DNA of 64,000 nt from an uncultured Geobacter sp. (GCA_903857795.1 CAIOGM010000122.1:1-64000); one strand, 5' to 3'; shown: positions 51,431 to 61,472, counted from the first letter of the stretch. The notes: generated by a model from the sequence alone, not told the origin. Made by a program: numbers and translations.

Positions 51431-53166
51431 GGTGTCATCTCCCCGAGAACAAGATCGGCGACCCGCTTGGGAGTCGCGACCAGTAGGTCCTCCGGCACTC
51501 TCTGGCCGGTGGTGAAGTAGGAAAGGGGCACCCTGTTCTTCAGATGCATGTTGATGATACAGCCGAAACTCTCGCTCTCATCCAGCTTGGTGAAGAGCAC
51601 CTTCCCCACCGGGAGAATGCTGAACCGGGCGAAGATCTGCTCCAGCTCCCGGTCCCGGGTGGTCGCCGCCAGACAGAGATGGGTCTCGATCTCCGGATTA
51701 ACCTCCAGAAACTCCTTCATCTCCAGGAGCCGCTCCTGGTCCCGGGGGTTACGGCCGGAGGTGTCGATGAAGATCAGCTGCTTGTCGCTGTTGGCGTCGA
51801 TGGCAGCGGCCAGCTCGGCGGGGCTCTCGGCCACGGCGAAGGGGAGCCCCATGATGGCGGCATACGCCTTCAGCTGATCCACGGCGCCGATGCGGTAGGT
51901 ATCGGTGGTGATGATGGAGACCCGAACCCGGTGCTTTACCGCAAGCGCCGCCAGCTTGGCGATGGTCGTGGTCTTTCCCACCCCGGTGGGGCCGACAAAA
52001 GCCATGATGCGCGGGGAGTCATTCTTCAGAGCCACCTGCTTGGCGCAGACCACGCCGGCCATGATCGCCTCGCGCAGTCGCTCGCGGAGCAGTTCGTGGC
52101 TTTCGCCAGCCAGCGGCGCCCCCCTGAGCGGCGCCAGGAGCAGTTCGATCTCCTCTTCCCCTACCCCGTTGGTGCGGAGCAGTTCCCCGAAGCTCTCCGC
52201 CTGCTCCTGAACCAGAGGAACAACCGTCGCTGTTTTCACGGGAGGCTCCACGTCAGCGGTCGGTTCCAGGTTGAGGAACCGCTGCAGGGCCACCTTCAGA
52301 TCATCGGCCTCCGAGCAGTGGTGGTGTGCCGGACGGTTTTCTCCGGCATCGGGTTTCCACTGGGTCTGCCGTCCCGCCGCCGGGGCGCCGATCGCCACCC
52401 CTGAAAACGTGGGGAACTCACCGGCGCTCTTCCCCTCGCGCAACCCCGACGGGGCGCCGGAACCGGCGGCAGGAAGGGGCTTGAAGGCGGCGGGTCTGGC
52501 CGTCCCCGACCCGTTGGCGAGGGCCAACAGCTGTTTCAACTCGTCCAGATCCCGCCGTCCGGCGGAGAGCTCTCTCCGCTCCACGGGCGGGACAGCCGCG
52601 CTCTCCTGCTCCTTGCGGCTCCCCATGGATGCCAGGAGAATCTTTTTCAGCTCTTCGATGTCGCCGCGAAGCTTTTCGGTGGCTGCGGAGTCGGGAACCG
52701 GCTTGCCCGGTGAGCCCCCTTTCTCCCCCTCCCCCGCACGGATCAGATACTGCTTCAGCTCTTCAACCCCGAAGCGGGGATCAACGGGATTCACCGGAGA
52801 GTCTGATGGTTTGCGCGCCGCCGGGAACGGCTCAACCTTCTCTTCCGGCGCGGAGAGTACTTCGACCCGGGAGCGGAGCTCCTTGAGCTCCCGGGCCAGG
52901 GGGGCCAGCATGGAGTTCTGGAACTCTTCCCTGGTGTTGGTCTGGCGGGCCGGCTCTTTCGGCGGCTCCGGCACGGGATAGTCGGCCCGGGTGGGGCGGC
53001 TGTCCAGGAGCGCGGTGACCTCGTAGTACGGCTTGGCGAAAAAGGAAAAGAGCCCCTTGCGCCGCAGCTTCTTGGAGGTAAGGATCATGGCGTCGGGGCC
53101 GAACTCGGCCTTGACCAGCCGGAGCGCCTCCGCCATATCCTTAGCCTGAAAGGTTTTAATTTGCAT
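51427..53166 (-). CDS. flhF: SRP-type GTPase FlhF with long linker
   Basis: 579 residues. N-terminal B domain ([34 protein letters not shown]), then a long Pro/Ser/Gly/Glu-rich linker (about 60-310) with repeated EELK and DELK stretches, then the NG domain (P-loop [17 protein letters not shown] near residue 391; [25 protein letters not shown]). FlhF sets the position of the flagellar base. It is longer than most FlhF (about 400-450), the excess being the linker. It overlaps flhA by 11 nt. Confidence 0.95.
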   Translation of the reverse strand: MQIKTFQAKDMAEALRLVKAEFGPDAMILTSKKLRRKGLFSFFAKPYYEVTALLDSRPTRADYPVPEPPKEPARQTNTREEFQNSMLAPLARELKELRSRVEVLSAPEEKVEPFPAARKPSDSPVNPVDPRFGVEELKQYLIRAGEGEKGGSPGKPVPDSAATEKLRGDIEELKKILLASMGSRKEQESAAVPPVERRELSAGRRDLDELKQLLALANGSGTARPAAFKPLPAAGSGAPSGLREGKSAGEFPTFSGVAIGAPAAGRQTQWKPDAGENRPAHHHCSEADDLKVALQRFLNLEPTADVEPPVKTATVVPLVQEQAESFGELLRTNGVGEEEIELLLAPLRGAPLAGESHELLRERLREAIMAGVVCAKQVALKNDSPRIMAFVGPTGVGKTTTIAKLAALAVKHRVRVSIITTDTYRIGAVDQLKAYAAIMGLPFAVAESPAELAAAIDANSDKQLIFIDTSGRNPRDQERLLEMKEFLEVNPEIETHLCLAATTRDRELEQIFARFSILPVGKVLFTKLDESESFGCIINMHLKNRVPLSYFTTGQRVPEDLLVATPKRVADLVLGEMTP

Positions 53167-55249
53167 TGAGACTCACCACTCCCAAGGATTGAATCTTGAT
53201 ATTCGGCGGGACCTCGCTGTGCGACAGCACCACCAGGTTCGGCAGAAAGCGCTCCGTAAGCTTTTTAATGTGACGTCTGATGGAAGGTGAGGCGATCAGC
53301 ACCGGGTTAGTCCCCGTGACATTGAATTTTTCCATTTCATGACGCAGGCTCAGCAGAATCTTCTGCACGATGGCCGGCTCACACGCCAGGTAGCTCCCCT
53401 GATCGTTGGACTGGACCCCGTCGATGACCGCCTCCTCCACGCTCCGGTCGAGGCTCAACAGACAGAGGGTATCGTCGTCGGATTTGTACTGCTCGACGAT
53501 GCTTCTCCCCAGCCCCTGGCGGACGAACTCCGTCAACATCTCCGGGTCTTTGGTGATCCCCCCGTAATCGGCCAGGGTCTCCATGATGCTCCGGAGGTCG
53601 CGAATAGAGGTCCCTTCACGGAGCAGGTTCCGGACGACCCGCAGGACCGTGCCGATGGAGAGGATCGATGGGACCAGCTCTTCCACCACCTTGGGACAGG
53701 TAGTGGCCAGATTGTCCATGAGCTGCTGCAACTCCTGACGTCCCACCAGCTCATGGGAGTATTTTTTGATGGTCTCGCCGATATGCGTGGCGACCACGGT
53801 GGTGTTGTCCACCACGGTGTAGCCGCAGAGCTGGGCATGCTCCTTGTCGGCGCCACGGATCCAGACGGCGGGAAGCCCGAAGACCGGTTCGGTGGTCCGC
53901 GCCCCTTCGACCTCACCGGTGGTGGCCCCGGAATCCATGGCCAGAAACTGGCCGGTCAGCTCGCCCCCGCCGACCTTTGCCCCCTTTATGAGGATGCTGT
54001 ATTCGTAGGGACGCAGCTGCAGATTATCATGAATATGAATCGGAGGGACTATAAAACCCATCTTCTGGGCGTACTGACGGCGGATATTCCTGATCCGATC
54101 CAGCAGTTCTCCCTCCTGGGACTCGTCCACCAGCGGCACCAGGGCGTACCCCACTTCCAGCTCCAGCATCTCCAGCGGCTTGATGGAACGGATCTGGTCC
54201 CCCCCCTCTTCCCCTTCGGCTGGGCCGTCCATGAGCTGCGATTCATCCTCCCCCTCAATCTTCTCCTTGGCCACCCGACCGGCCAGGTACGCCCCCCCGG
54301 CGAGGGTAAAAAAGGCGAGGTGAGGCAGTCCCGGCAGCATACCGAAGCAGACAAGGATGCCGCAGAGGGTGTAACAGGCCCGGGGATAGTAGAGGAACTG
54401 ACCACTGATCTCGCGGCCGAAGTTGTTCTCATCGGCGGAGCGGGTAACGATGATGCCGCCGGCGGTGGAGATGATGAGGGCGGGAATCTGGGCCATGAGC
54501 CCCTCCCCAACCGTCAGCAGGCTGTAGTTGGCCAGCGCCGTGTCAAACGGCATCCCCTGCTGCCAGACCCCGATGACAAAGCCACCGATCAGGTTGATCA
54601 GCATGATCAGGATCCCGGCGACGGCGTCTCCCCGGACGAACTTGCTGGCGCCGTCCATGGAGCCGTAGAATTCCGCCTCACGGGAGATCTTCAGCCGCCG
54701 GGCCTTGGCCTCCTTGTCGGTGATGGAACCGGAGGAGAGGTCGGCGTCGATGGCCATCTGCTTGCCGGGCATGGCGTCCAGGGTGAAGCGCGCGGCCACT
54801 TCGGCCACGCGACCGGCGCCCTTGGTGATGACCACGAAGTTGATGATGACCAGGATGAGAAAGAGCACCGCGCCGACCACGTAGTTGCCGCCAACCACGA
54901 ACTGCCCGAAGGACTTGATGACCGCACCGGCCGCCTCCGGCCCCTCATTGCCGTGGAGCAGGATGAGCCGGGTCGAGGCGATGTTGAGGGCCAGGCGGAA
55001 CAGGGTGGTCACCAGGAGCACGGAAGGAAATACGGAAAAATCGAGTGGTTGGGTGGTATAAAGACAGACCAGCAGGATGGCGAGGGCAATGGTTACGTTG
55101 GCGGCCAGGAAGACATCCAGCATGAAGGCGGGAAGCGGGATCACCATGAGCCCCAGCACCCCTACCAGCGCCAGTGCCATGATGACATCGGAGTTCTTTT
55201 TCAGCATCGAAGAATCGAACCCCTGAGACGGAACCGCCAGATCTGCCAT
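53156..55249 (-). CDS. flhA: flagellar export gate protein FlhA
   Basis: 697 residues from the ATG at 55249 with GGGAG 8 nt upstream. The N-terminal half holds about eight membrane segments and the conserved cytoplasmic FHIPEP-type loop region (FPSVLLVTTLFRLALNIAST; RFTLDAMPGKQMAIDADLSS). The C-terminal about 350 residues form the cytoplasmic ring that docks chaperone-substrate pairs. The gap to the hemerythrin gene (about 550 nt, filled with repeats) separates it from flhB. Confidence 0.97.
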   Translation of the reverse strand: MADLAVPSQGFDSSMLKKNSDVIMALALVGVLGLMVIPLPAFMLDVFLAANVTIALAILLVCLYTTQPLDFSVFPSVLLVTTLFRLALNIASTRLILLHGNEGPEAAGAVIKSFGQFVVGGNYVVGAVLFLILVIINFVVITKGAGRVAEVAARFTLDAMPGKQMAIDADLSSGSITDKEAKARRLKISREAEFYGSMDGASKFVRGDAVAGILIMLINLIGGFVIGVWQQGMPFDTALANYSLLTVGEGLMAQIPALIISTAGGIIVTRSADENNFGREISGQFLYYPRACYTLCGILVCFGMLPGLPHLAFFTLAGGAYLAGRVAKEKIEGEDESQLMDGPAEGEEGGDQIRSIKPLEMLELEVGYALVPLVDESQEGELLDRIRNIRRQYAQKMGFIVPPIHIHDNLQLRPYEYSILIKGAKVGGGELTGQFLAMDSGATTGEVEGARTTEPVFGLPAVWIRGADKEHAQLCGYTVVDNTTVVATHIGETIKKYSHELVGRQELQQLMDNLATTCPKVVEELVPSILSIGTVLRVVRNLLREGTSIRDLRSIMETLADYGGITKDPEMLTEFVRQGLGRSIVEQYKSDDDTLCLLSLDRSVEEAVIDGVQSNDQGSYLACEPAIVQKILLSLRHEMEKFNVTGTNPVLIASPSIRRHIKKLTERFLPNLVVLSHSEVPPNIKIQSLGVVSLNAN

Positions 55250-55797
55250 CGAAACCACTCCCGTATATCAATAAAAAAATCCGTCCGTTATGGTGGACTG
55301 CAACCGTTGTGCCACTTGGCGCGACGAAACAAGGGAGAAAGCCGTAGTCCACCACGGAGGCACGGAGACACGGAGAAAAATAGTCATATACAACAGTCTG
55401 TTGCACCGTTGCGACCTGTACCTTCGATCTAAAAAAGTCGGGGTGAAATTATTTTGAAAACGGCAGTTCAAATAACACTGAGCAACGGAGCAACCGAGGA
55501 ATCAAGACCTTACGTCAAGAGAGTTTTTTTGCAACAAGGTGAGTCGTTGAAAATATTTTCTCAATGAATTTCGCCCGGATTCCACTCCGTTGCTCAGTTG
55601 CTCCGTGTTTCAAGTGCTCTTCCAAGGATTATACGGCGGAGTTTCTCTTTGAGTTCTCCATGTCTCCGTCTCTCCGTGGTTCAAATGCCGCTTGAGGGAT
55701 GGGATTTTTGTGCGAGACGGTAATTTGACACGGTTTCGTACGACTGCGGGAGGGGCCAAGGTTTTGACCTGTCGGCATGAAGAGAGGAAAAGAAGCG
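55250..55797. repeat. gene-free stretch with two inverted repeat pairs
   Basis: Outer pair: CCACGGAGGCACGGAGACAC (about 55351-55370) against CATGTCTCCGTCTCTCCGTG (about 55659-55678). Inner pair: CTGAGCAACGGAGCAACCGA (55479-55498) against CCGTTGCTCAGTTGCTCCGT (55587-55606). Both resemble dispersed bacterial repeats. No gene or clear promoter for flhA was found in it. Confidence 0.75.
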
Positions 55798-56202
55798 CTA
55801 ACTTCGCCGGGAGAGGTAGGAGGCGAACTCCTTGTCAGAGACGCGGATATGTTTTATGAACCAGAGAATCAGGAGCCGCTTGGCGACCATGATATGTCTC
55901 GAGTTGGTATCGTCTCCACGCACATCGGCCTGGAGCCGGGTGAGATCATCCAGGAACGTGCGATGAGCAATTTTGTGCTCGGCAAGTTCAGGGTACCGTG
56001 AGCCGGCCATATAATCCTCTTCATCCCAGAAGTGCTGCTGGGTATACCGTTCCAGGAAGAGGAGAAGCTCCGTCAGCACTCCCAGGGCGACCCCCTGGTC
56101 GAAGGCGTCGGAGAACGCATCGAAGCGGCTGAATATCTCCTTATGTTGGATATCCACCACCTCGATGCCGGTGGCCAGATCGTCCTGCCAGGTAATCGCC
56201 AT
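55798..56202 (-). CDS. bacteriohemerythrin
   Basis: 134 residues, a single four-helix hemerythrin domain. All seven diiron ligands are present: H20, H57, E61 (HxxxE), H76, H80 (HxxxH), H118 and D123 (HxxxxD). Such proteins bind O2 reversibly, for storage, delivery or sensing. It starts 33 nt after the flhB stop and so is probably co-transcribed with the flagellar export genes, which is unusual and suggests oxygen-linked control or protection of motility. Confidence 0.95.
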   Translation of the reverse strand: MAITWQDDLATGIEVVDIQHKEIFSRFDAFSDAFDQGVALGVLTELLLFLERYTQQHFWDEEDYMAGSRYPELAEHKIAHRTFLDDLTRLQADVRGDDTNSRHIMVAKRLLILWFIKHIRVSDKEFASYLSRRS

Positions 56203-56235
56203 GATTCCTCTCCTTCACTATAGAGTGCGCTCCCG

Positions 56236-57300
56236 TCAAATTTTGCCCCGCATGCTGAAGACGTAGGCCAGGATCTCCGCGACCGCGGCGTAGAGACTCT
56301 CGGGGATCTCGTGCCCTTCTTTCACCTGGGCGTACAGCTCCCGCGCCAGGAAGCGGTTTTCCGCGATCATCACCTTGTGCTCCCGTGCGATCTGCTTGAT
56401 CCGCTGGGCCATGTTGTCGGCCCCCTTGGCGATGACAATGGGCGCTCCCATCCGCTCCCGATCGTATTTCAGGGCGACGGCATAATGGGTCGGGTTCGTC
56501 ACGATGACATCGGCGGTGGGGATGATCTTCTGCATCCGGCGGTTGTGCTGGGCAAACTGGAGGTTTCGGATCTTTCCCTTGACCTGGGGGTCCCCATCAG
56601 AATCCTTATGCTCCTGCTTTACCTCTTCCTTGGTCATCTTGATATTGGAGGTGAAACGCCACCGGGTATAAAAGAGATCGAGGATAGCCAGGCCGAAAAG
56701 CACCCCACAGCTGTTGATGACCAGCCGGAAGGAGAGCCTGCCGATATAGACGAAGATCTCATCCAGATCCTGCTCTCCCAGAAAGGTCAGGTTCTCCGCC
56801 TCCCCGTGGATGATCCGGTAGGCGATGTACCCCACGAAGGCGATCTTCAGGGACGATTTCACCATCTCCACGACGGCGTCCTTGTTGAAGAGCCTCCCGA
56901 AGCCGCTGATGGGATTCATGGAGTCGAACTTGAGCGCCAACTTGTCGAAGTTGACCGAGGCGTCCCCCTGGGCAAAATGGAGGGCCAGACCGGAGGCCAT
57001 GACGGTGAGCAGAAAGGGGCCAAGGATCAGCCCCATGATGCCGAAGAACTTCACCATGAGGCCGTACACTCCCCCCTCGGTGACCTGGGACGGCTCCAGG
57101 TTTCCCAGTATCTCCCGACTCCCCTGCTGGAGGGTGGCGAACATGTAGCGGCCGGTGGCGGAGAGGGCCAGGATTCCCGCCAGGAGAGTTATGGTGGAGT
57201 TGAGGTCGCGGCTTCGGGGAGGACCGCTGTCCTTGAGGGCGTCTCCCCTCCGTTTCTCGGTGGGTTCTTCTGTTTTTGAGTGTTTGTCTTCGTCAGACAT
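56236..57300 (-). CDS. flhB: flagellar export switch protein FlhB
   Basis: 354 residues: an N-terminal acidic/basic cytoplasmic start (KTEEPTEKRRGDALKDSGPP), four membrane segments, and a cytoplasmic domain with the autocleavage motif NPTH at residues 269-272. Cleavage there switches export from rod/hook to filament proteins. It begins 4 nt after fliR. Confidence 0.97.
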   Translation of the reverse strand: MSDEDKHSKTEEPTEKRRGDALKDSGPPRSRDLNSTITLLAGILALSATGRYMFATLQQGSREILGNLEPSQVTEGGVYGLMVKFFGIMGLILGPFLLTVMASGLALHFAQGDASVNFDKLALKFDSMNPISGFGRLFNKDAVVEMVKSSLKIAFVGYIAYRIIHGEAENLTFLGEQDLDEIFVYIGRLSFRLVINSCGVLFGLAILDLFYTRWRFTSNIKMTKEEVKQEHKDSDGDPQVKGKIRNLQFAQHNRRMQKIIPTADVIVTNPTHYAVALKYDRERMGAPIVIAKGADNMAQRIKQIAREHKVMIAENRFLARELYAQVKEGHEIPESLYAAVAEILAYVFSMRGKI

Positions 57301-57304
57301 GGGA

Positions 57305-58093
57305 TCAGGCTCCCAACAGCCGGAAGAGGATACTCATCTGCTGAGAGAGATTGGCGAAGGAGTTGCTGAGGGTATGAAAGAAGACCTTCGCGGTGATCCC
57401 GAGGACGATGAAGCCAAGCCCGATGTTCAGGGGGAAACTCATCATGAAGATGTTCATCTGGGGGAAGATCCGCGCCATGACCCCCAGGGAGACGGTGGCC
57501 GCCAGCAGGGAGGCCATAAGCGGCGCGGCCAGCTTGATCGCCAGAGTGAAGATCCCCCCGGTGGTGCTCACCACGAAGGCCAGGAGTGCGCCATTCACAT
57601 GCCACGCCCCCAGCGGGACTACCCGATAACTCTCGATGATGGCGTTCAGGAAGAGGTGGTGCATCCCCAGGGTCATGAAGAGGAGCGTCGCCAGCAGATT
57701 CTCCAGCACCGACAGCACCGCCGTCTGCGTCCCCATGGTGGGGTCGAACATGGACGCCGTGGTGAACCCCATCTGCATACCGATGAACTGTCCGCAGAAT
57801 TCAACCGCGGAGAAGACCACCTGGGAGAGGAGCCCCATGGAGAGCCCCACGAGCACCTCCCTCCCCACGAGCAGTCCCAGGGAGAGCACATCCGTCGGAA
57901 TGGCCGGTAAATAGCTCCGCACCACGGGGAAGAAGACCAGCGCCATGGTGAAGATGATCGCAACCTTGACTCTGGAGGGAACCCCCTTGCCGCCGAACAG
58001 CGGGATGGCCGTGAAGAGCCCCGCCATCCGCCCGATCACCAGGGTGAACAGGATAATCTCCGACGGCTCCGGAAAGGGGAGGAGCGGAAACAC
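57305..58093 (-). CDS. fliR: flagellar export membrane protein FliR
   Basis: 262 residues, GTG start at 58093, six membrane segments. Conserved stretches FTLVIGRMAGLFTAIPLFGG, FCGQFIGMQMGFTTASMFDP and LGVMARIFPQMNIFMMSFPL. Together with FliP and FliQ it forms the helical export core. It lies 3 nt downstream of fliQ. Confidence 0.96.
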   Translation of the reverse strand: MFPLLPFPEPSEIILFTLVIGRMAGLFTAIPLFGGKGVPSRVKVAIIFTMALVFFPVVRSYLPAIPTDVLSLGLLVGREVLVGLSMGLLSQVVFSAVEFCGQFIGMQMGFTTASMFDPTMGTQTAVLSVLENLLATLLFMTLGMHHLFLNAIIESYRVVPLGAWHVNGALLAFVVSTTGGIFTLAIKLAAPLMASLLAATVSLGVMARIFPQMNIFMMSFPLNIGLGFIVLGITAKVFFHTLSNSFANLSQQMSILFRLLGA

Positions 58094-58096
58094 CGG

Positions 58097-58366
58097 TCAA
58101 TGCCTCATGTTGGCGATCATGCCGTAGATCTCACGGGTGAAGTCGGACATATAGCTCATCATCCAGGGAAAGAAGATGATCATCGCCACCATGACCGCAA
58201 CGATCTTGGGGACAAAGGCGAGGGTCGCCTCATTGATGGAGGTCACCGTCTGAAAGACGCTCACCAGAAGCCCCACCACCAGGCTGAAGATCAGGAGCGG
58301 CGCCGACAGGAGCAGGGTGACCTCGAAGCTGCGGCGGGCCAGTTGTACGATCAGTTCAGGGGTCAT
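58097..58366 (-). CDS. fliQ: flagellar export membrane protein FliQ
   Basis: 89 residues, two membrane segments (about 17-38 and 52-75); pattern MTPELIVQLARRSFEVTLLL, VGLLVSVFQTVTSINEATLA is diagnostic. The ATG at 58366 has only a weak ribosome-binding sequence, and a hexamer repeat lies just upstream. Confidence 0.96.
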   Translation of the reverse strand: MTPELIVQLARRSFEVTLLLSAPLLIFSLVVGLLVSVFQTVTSINEATLAFVPKIVAVMVAMIIFFPWMMSYMSDFTREIYGMIANMRH

Positions 58367-58383
58367 GAAGCCGCCGGTGAAGC

Positions 58384-58418
58384 AGGTTGAGGTTGAGGTT
58401 GAGGTTGAGGTTGAGGTT
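58384..58418. repeat. hexanucleotide tandem repeat (AGGTTG)5+ between fliP and fliQ
   Basis: Five exact AGGTTG copies (CAACCT on the coding strand) plus a partial sixth, between the fliP stop (58424) and the fliQ start (58366). Such a run can change length by slipped-strand mispairing. Confidence 0.95.
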
Positions 58419-58423
58419 CCCCG

Positions 58424-59182
58424 TCAGCCGAAACTCTTGACCAGGGAGCCGATCACCAGCCCCCAGCCGTCCACCAGGACGAAGAGGAGAATCTTGAAAG
58501 GGAGCGAGATCATGGCTGGCGGGAGCATCATCATCCCCATGGACATGAGCACCGAGGCGACCACCATGTCCAGCACCAGAAAGGGAATGTAGATGAGAAA
58601 ACCGATCTGAAACGCGGTGCGCAACTCGCTGATGATAAACGCCGGCACGATGGTCAGGGTGGGGACATCATCGGAATTCTTGGGGCGCGCCTGCTTGGAG
58701 AGGCTGATGAAGAGCGCCAGATCTTTCTCCCTGACCTGGGAGAGCATGAACTTCCTGATGGGGGCGACCCCGCGATTCAGCGCCTGCTCCTGGGTGATCG
58801 TCTGAGCCTTGTACGGCTCCAGGGCCTGGCTGTTCACCTGCTGCCAGACCGGGGTCATGATGAAAAAAGTCAGGAAGAGCGAGAGGGCGATGACAATCTG
58901 GTTGGAAGGGGCCTGCTGGGTCCCCATGGCGTTCCGGAGAAACGAGAGAACCACGACGATCCGGGTAAACGAGGTCGTCATGATCAAGAGACTCGGCGCC
59001 AGGGAGAAGATCGTCATGAGGAAGAGGATCTGGAGCACCGTGGCCGTCTCCCCCGGTTTCGACGCCGTCCCTACCCCCAGTAATCCGGGGAGCGAGAGCG
59101 TCTCGGCCGCTGCGGTTCCGGCAGTCAGCAGGAGCGCGACCGCGGCGACCGGCAGGCCATATCTTTTCACCGGGAATCTCAT
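58424..59182 (-). CDS. fliP: flagellar export membrane protein FliP
   Basis: 252 residues: a signal peptide (about 1-26) followed by the FliP core ([58 protein letters not shown]-like end). Its start overlaps the fliO stop by ATGA. Confidence 0.97.
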   Translation of the reverse strand: MRFPVKRYGLPVAAVALLLTAGTAAAETLSLPGLLGVGTASKPGETATVLQILFLMTIFSLAPSLLIMTTSFTRIVVVLSFLRNAMGTQQAPSNQIVIALSLFLTFFIMTPVWQQVNSQALEPYKAQTITQEQALNRGVAPIRKFMLSQVREKDLALFISLSKQARPKNSDDVPTLTIVPAFIISELRTAFQIGFLIYIPFLVLDMVVASVLMSMGMMMLPPAMISLPFKILLFVLVDGWGLVIGSLVKSFG

Positions 59183-59652
59183 CCTTCACTCCGCGAAAAC
59201 GCCGCCGAGAGCCGGGGGAGTGTCAAGTTCCCCATGAATCCTTCGAGCCGTGCCTGAAATTTTTCTCCGGTGGTAACCTCCCGCCCCACCACCTCGATCA
59301 CCTCGGCCTCTTCCACCATGTCGATCTGCTTGATGAGGCTGATGCCGTCGGCATCGCTGCTGAGGAGCAGGTACTCTCCGGCCACCTCCACGAGAAGTAG
59401 AGATTTCTTCGGCGCCAGGCAGCGGGACTCCACCACCCGGATATGGGTTCGGAGGCCGTTCCCCCCCTTTATGCCGGTGAGAGTCCGGCGGCCCAGATAG
59501 GCCAGAAGGTAGATCGCCCCCAGCACCACCGCCAGAGAGGAGAACATCTGCAGCAGACAGGTGGTAAAACTGAAGCCGCCATCGCCCCCCGTGCCGGCCA
59601 GAGCAGCGCCGGGGAAGAGGCACCCTGCCATTACCGCCATAAGACGCCTCAT
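59179..59652 (-). CDS. fliO: flagellar protein FliO
   Basis: 157 residues: a short N-terminal hydrophobic or signal segment, one membrane helix (about 31-51, [20 protein letters not shown]) and a small cytoplasmic domain ([28 protein letters not shown]). FliO helps FliP assemble. It overlaps fliN and fliP by 4 nt each. Confidence 0.9.
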   Translation of the reverse strand: MRRLMAVMAGCLFPGAALAGTGGDGGFSFTTCLLQMFSSLAVVLGAIYLLAYLGRRTLTGIKGGNGLRTHIRVVESRCLAPKKSLLLVEVAGEYLLLSSDADGISLIKQIDMVEEAEVIEVVGREVTTGEKFQARLEGFMGNLTLPRLSAAFSRSEG

Positions 59653-59957
59653 AACACCTTCTCCATCCTCTCGGTGGGGCTGACGATATCCACCAGCCGA
59701 ACGCCGAACTTCTCGTTGACCACCACTGCCTCGCCCCGGGCGATCAGCTTGGAGTTCACATAGATGTCAAGGGGGTCCCCGGCGAGCTTGGAGAGTTCGA
59801 CCACGGAGCCCTGATTCAACTTCAACACGTCCTTCACCAGCAGATTGGCCCGCCCCAGCTCAACGGTCAGCTGAAGAGGAATATCGAGAATAAAGCTCAA
59901 CTTCTGCATCTCGAGTTCCAGAGCAGCGACTTCCGCGTGTTCTGTTACTTCACTCAT
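59649..59957 (-). CDS. fliN: flagellar switch protein FliN
   Basis: 102 residues, SpoA domain (LSFILDIPLQLTVELGRANL, LVKDVLKLNQGSVVELSKLA, GDPLDIYVNSKLIARGEAVV). Part of the C ring that controls direction. It overlaps fliM by 8 nt. Confidence 0.97.
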   Translation of the reverse strand: MSEVTEHAEVAALELEMQKLSFILDIPLQLTVELGRANLLVKDVLKLNQGSVVELSKLAGDPLDIYVNSKLIARGEAVVVNEKFGVRLVDIVSPTERMEKVL

Positions 59958-60939
59958 ATTCAGCCTCCCTGGTAATGCTGCGCAGTATCTGGACAGCCTT
60001 GTTGCCGCGATACACCCCCGGAGTTCCCACGAACTTGTTGACTCCGCCGATGTTCACCATCATGGGGCTCTGAACATCCTTGTCGAGCATGATGGTATCA
60101 CCAAGCTCCAGGTGGAGCAGTTCGCGCATGGTGATGTTGGCATGCCCCATCTCCACGGTAACGCCCAGCGGTGCATCGCAGAGCTCCGTGGAGAGCTTGT
60201 ACGTCCAGCGGGGATCGCTGGTCTCGGAATCGATCTGCGCCCCATGCTTCAGCTTGTCCTTGAGAGGATCCACCGTCATGTAGGGGATGGCGAATACCAT
60301 ACTCCCCCGGGTGTTCTCCACCTGAATCTCCAACTCCATGGTCACCACCAGGTACTCCGGCGGCACGATATTGACCAGCCGCGGGTTCGACTCCATGCGC
60401 AGCAGATTCATCTTGGTGTTGTGCTGGAGATGCAACCAGGCCTTTTCCAGATCAAGGAGCGCATCCTTCATGATCTTCTGCATGATCCGCAGCTCGATGG
60501 AGGTATAAATCCGGTTGGTCTCCATGATACTCGGGGCGCCGGTCCCCCCCAGGACGCTGTCGATGATGGCATAGACGAGATTGTTGTCCATGGCCAGCAC
60601 CGAGGCCCCCTTCAGGGGATCGATGCGGAAGATCCCCATACAGATCGTCGGCGACAGGGTCTTGAGAAAATCGTCAAATTTATACGGCCGCGCCCCGATC
60701 TTCTTGATCTCCACGATCTTGCGCAGGCGGTTCGACATGGAAACGCGATGATACCGGATGAAGCTGTCATAGACGATATCCAGGTTGGGCATCAACCCCT
60801 TGTGGGCCGTCGTGTTGAAGAGATCGTAGACGACGACCGAGCCCCGTTGACGCGCCAACTCCTTGTCGGGGTCGATACGCCCCTCGGAAACAGCGGTCAA
60901 CAGTGCTTCGATTTCGTCCTTGGTAAGCAGCTTATCCAT
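59950..60939 (-). CDS. fliM: flagellar switch protein FliM
   Basis: 329 residues: N-terminal CheY-P-binding motif (LLTKDEIEALLTAVSEG), middle domain (LDIVYDSFIRYHRVSMSNRL) and C-terminal SpoA domain. Forms the rotor C ring with FliN and FliG. It lies 20 nt after fliL. Confidence 0.97.
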   Translation of the reverse strand: MDKLLTKDEIEALLTAVSEGRIDPDKELARQRGSVVVYDLFNTTAHKGLMPNLDIVYDSFIRYHRVSMSNRLRKIVEIKKIGARPYKFDDFLKTLSPTICMGIFRIDPLKGASVLAMDNNLVYAIIDSVLGGTGAPSIMETNRIYTSIELRIMQKIMKDALLDLEKAWLHLQHNTKMNLLRMESNPRLVNIVPPEYLVVTMELEIQVENTRGSMVFAIPYMTVDPLKDKLKHGAQIDSETSDPRWTYKLSTELCDAPLGVTVEMGHANITMRELLHLELGDTIMLDKDVQSPMMVNIGGVNKFVGTPGVYRGNKAVQILRSITREAEYE

Positions 60940-60959
60940 AAACTCCCCCCGACAGGCGG

Positions 60960-61472
60960 TTACTGAACCACGAAATCGGTGAAAAACACCTGAGTTACCT
61001 TGCCGCGGGGAAAGATCCGGACCGCCGAGGTCATGATCTCCTGCCTGAGACGGGTCTTGCCGGGGAGATCCTGAACGTCGGCCAGGGTCTTGGAGGTGAG
61101 GAGCATGAGAATCGAATCCCTGAGTTTGGGGAGGTAGGGATCGAACTCGGCCTTCACCTCGGGTCCGGCCGCGATGACCTCGAACTCCAGCTTGACCTTC
61201 AGGTAGCGGACATCCGTGTTATCGCGAATATTGACAACAAACGGCTCCACGGGATAGAGGGCTGTCGCCTCATGTTTTTTGCTCGATGACTCCGCCTTCT
61301 TCCCCCCGGGTTGGTCAGCCGCCTCCCCTGCGGTGCTGTTCAGATAAAAAGCGACGCCGCCGGCGATACAGGCCAACGCCACCAGAATCGCGGTTCCGAT
61401 GATGATCAGCTTCTTCTTCCCCCCCTCCGGCTTTTCAACAGACTCTTCTTCATGCTCTTCGCCCTTGGCCAT
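60960..61472 (-). CDS. fliL: flagellar basal body protein FliL
   Basis: 170 residues: charged N-terminus, one membrane helix (about 22-47, IIIGTAILVALACIAGGVAF), then a periplasmic domain (TALYPVEPFVVNIRDNTDVR; IMTSAVRIFPRGKVTQVFFT). FliL supports the stator. First gene of the operon reaching to fliA, with a consensus sigma-54 promoter 85 nt upstream. Confidence 0.95.
   Translation of the reverse strand: MAKGEEHEEESVEKPEGGKKKLIIIGTAILVALACIAGGVAFYLNSTAGEAADQPGGKKAESSSKKHEATALYPVEPFVVNIRDNTDVRYLKVKLEFEVIAAGPEVKAEFDPYLPKLRDSILMLLTSKTLADVQDLPGKTRLRQEIMTSAVRIFPRGKVTQVFFTDFVVQ

Noticed and set aside
55395-55415. GC-N10-CC pattern upstream of flhA (sigma-54 geometry on the minus strand)
   Set aside because: The -24 element (AGGTCG) and -12 element (GTGCA) are both poor, and it lies inside repeat DNA.
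53339-55432. Long open frame (about 700 codons) on the plus strand
   Set aside because: Antisense shadow of flhA; composition is Gln/His/Asp/Gly-rich and matches no family.
56311-57279. 322-codon open frame on the plus strand
   Set aside because: Antisense shadow of flhB, which has the NPTH motif in the right place.
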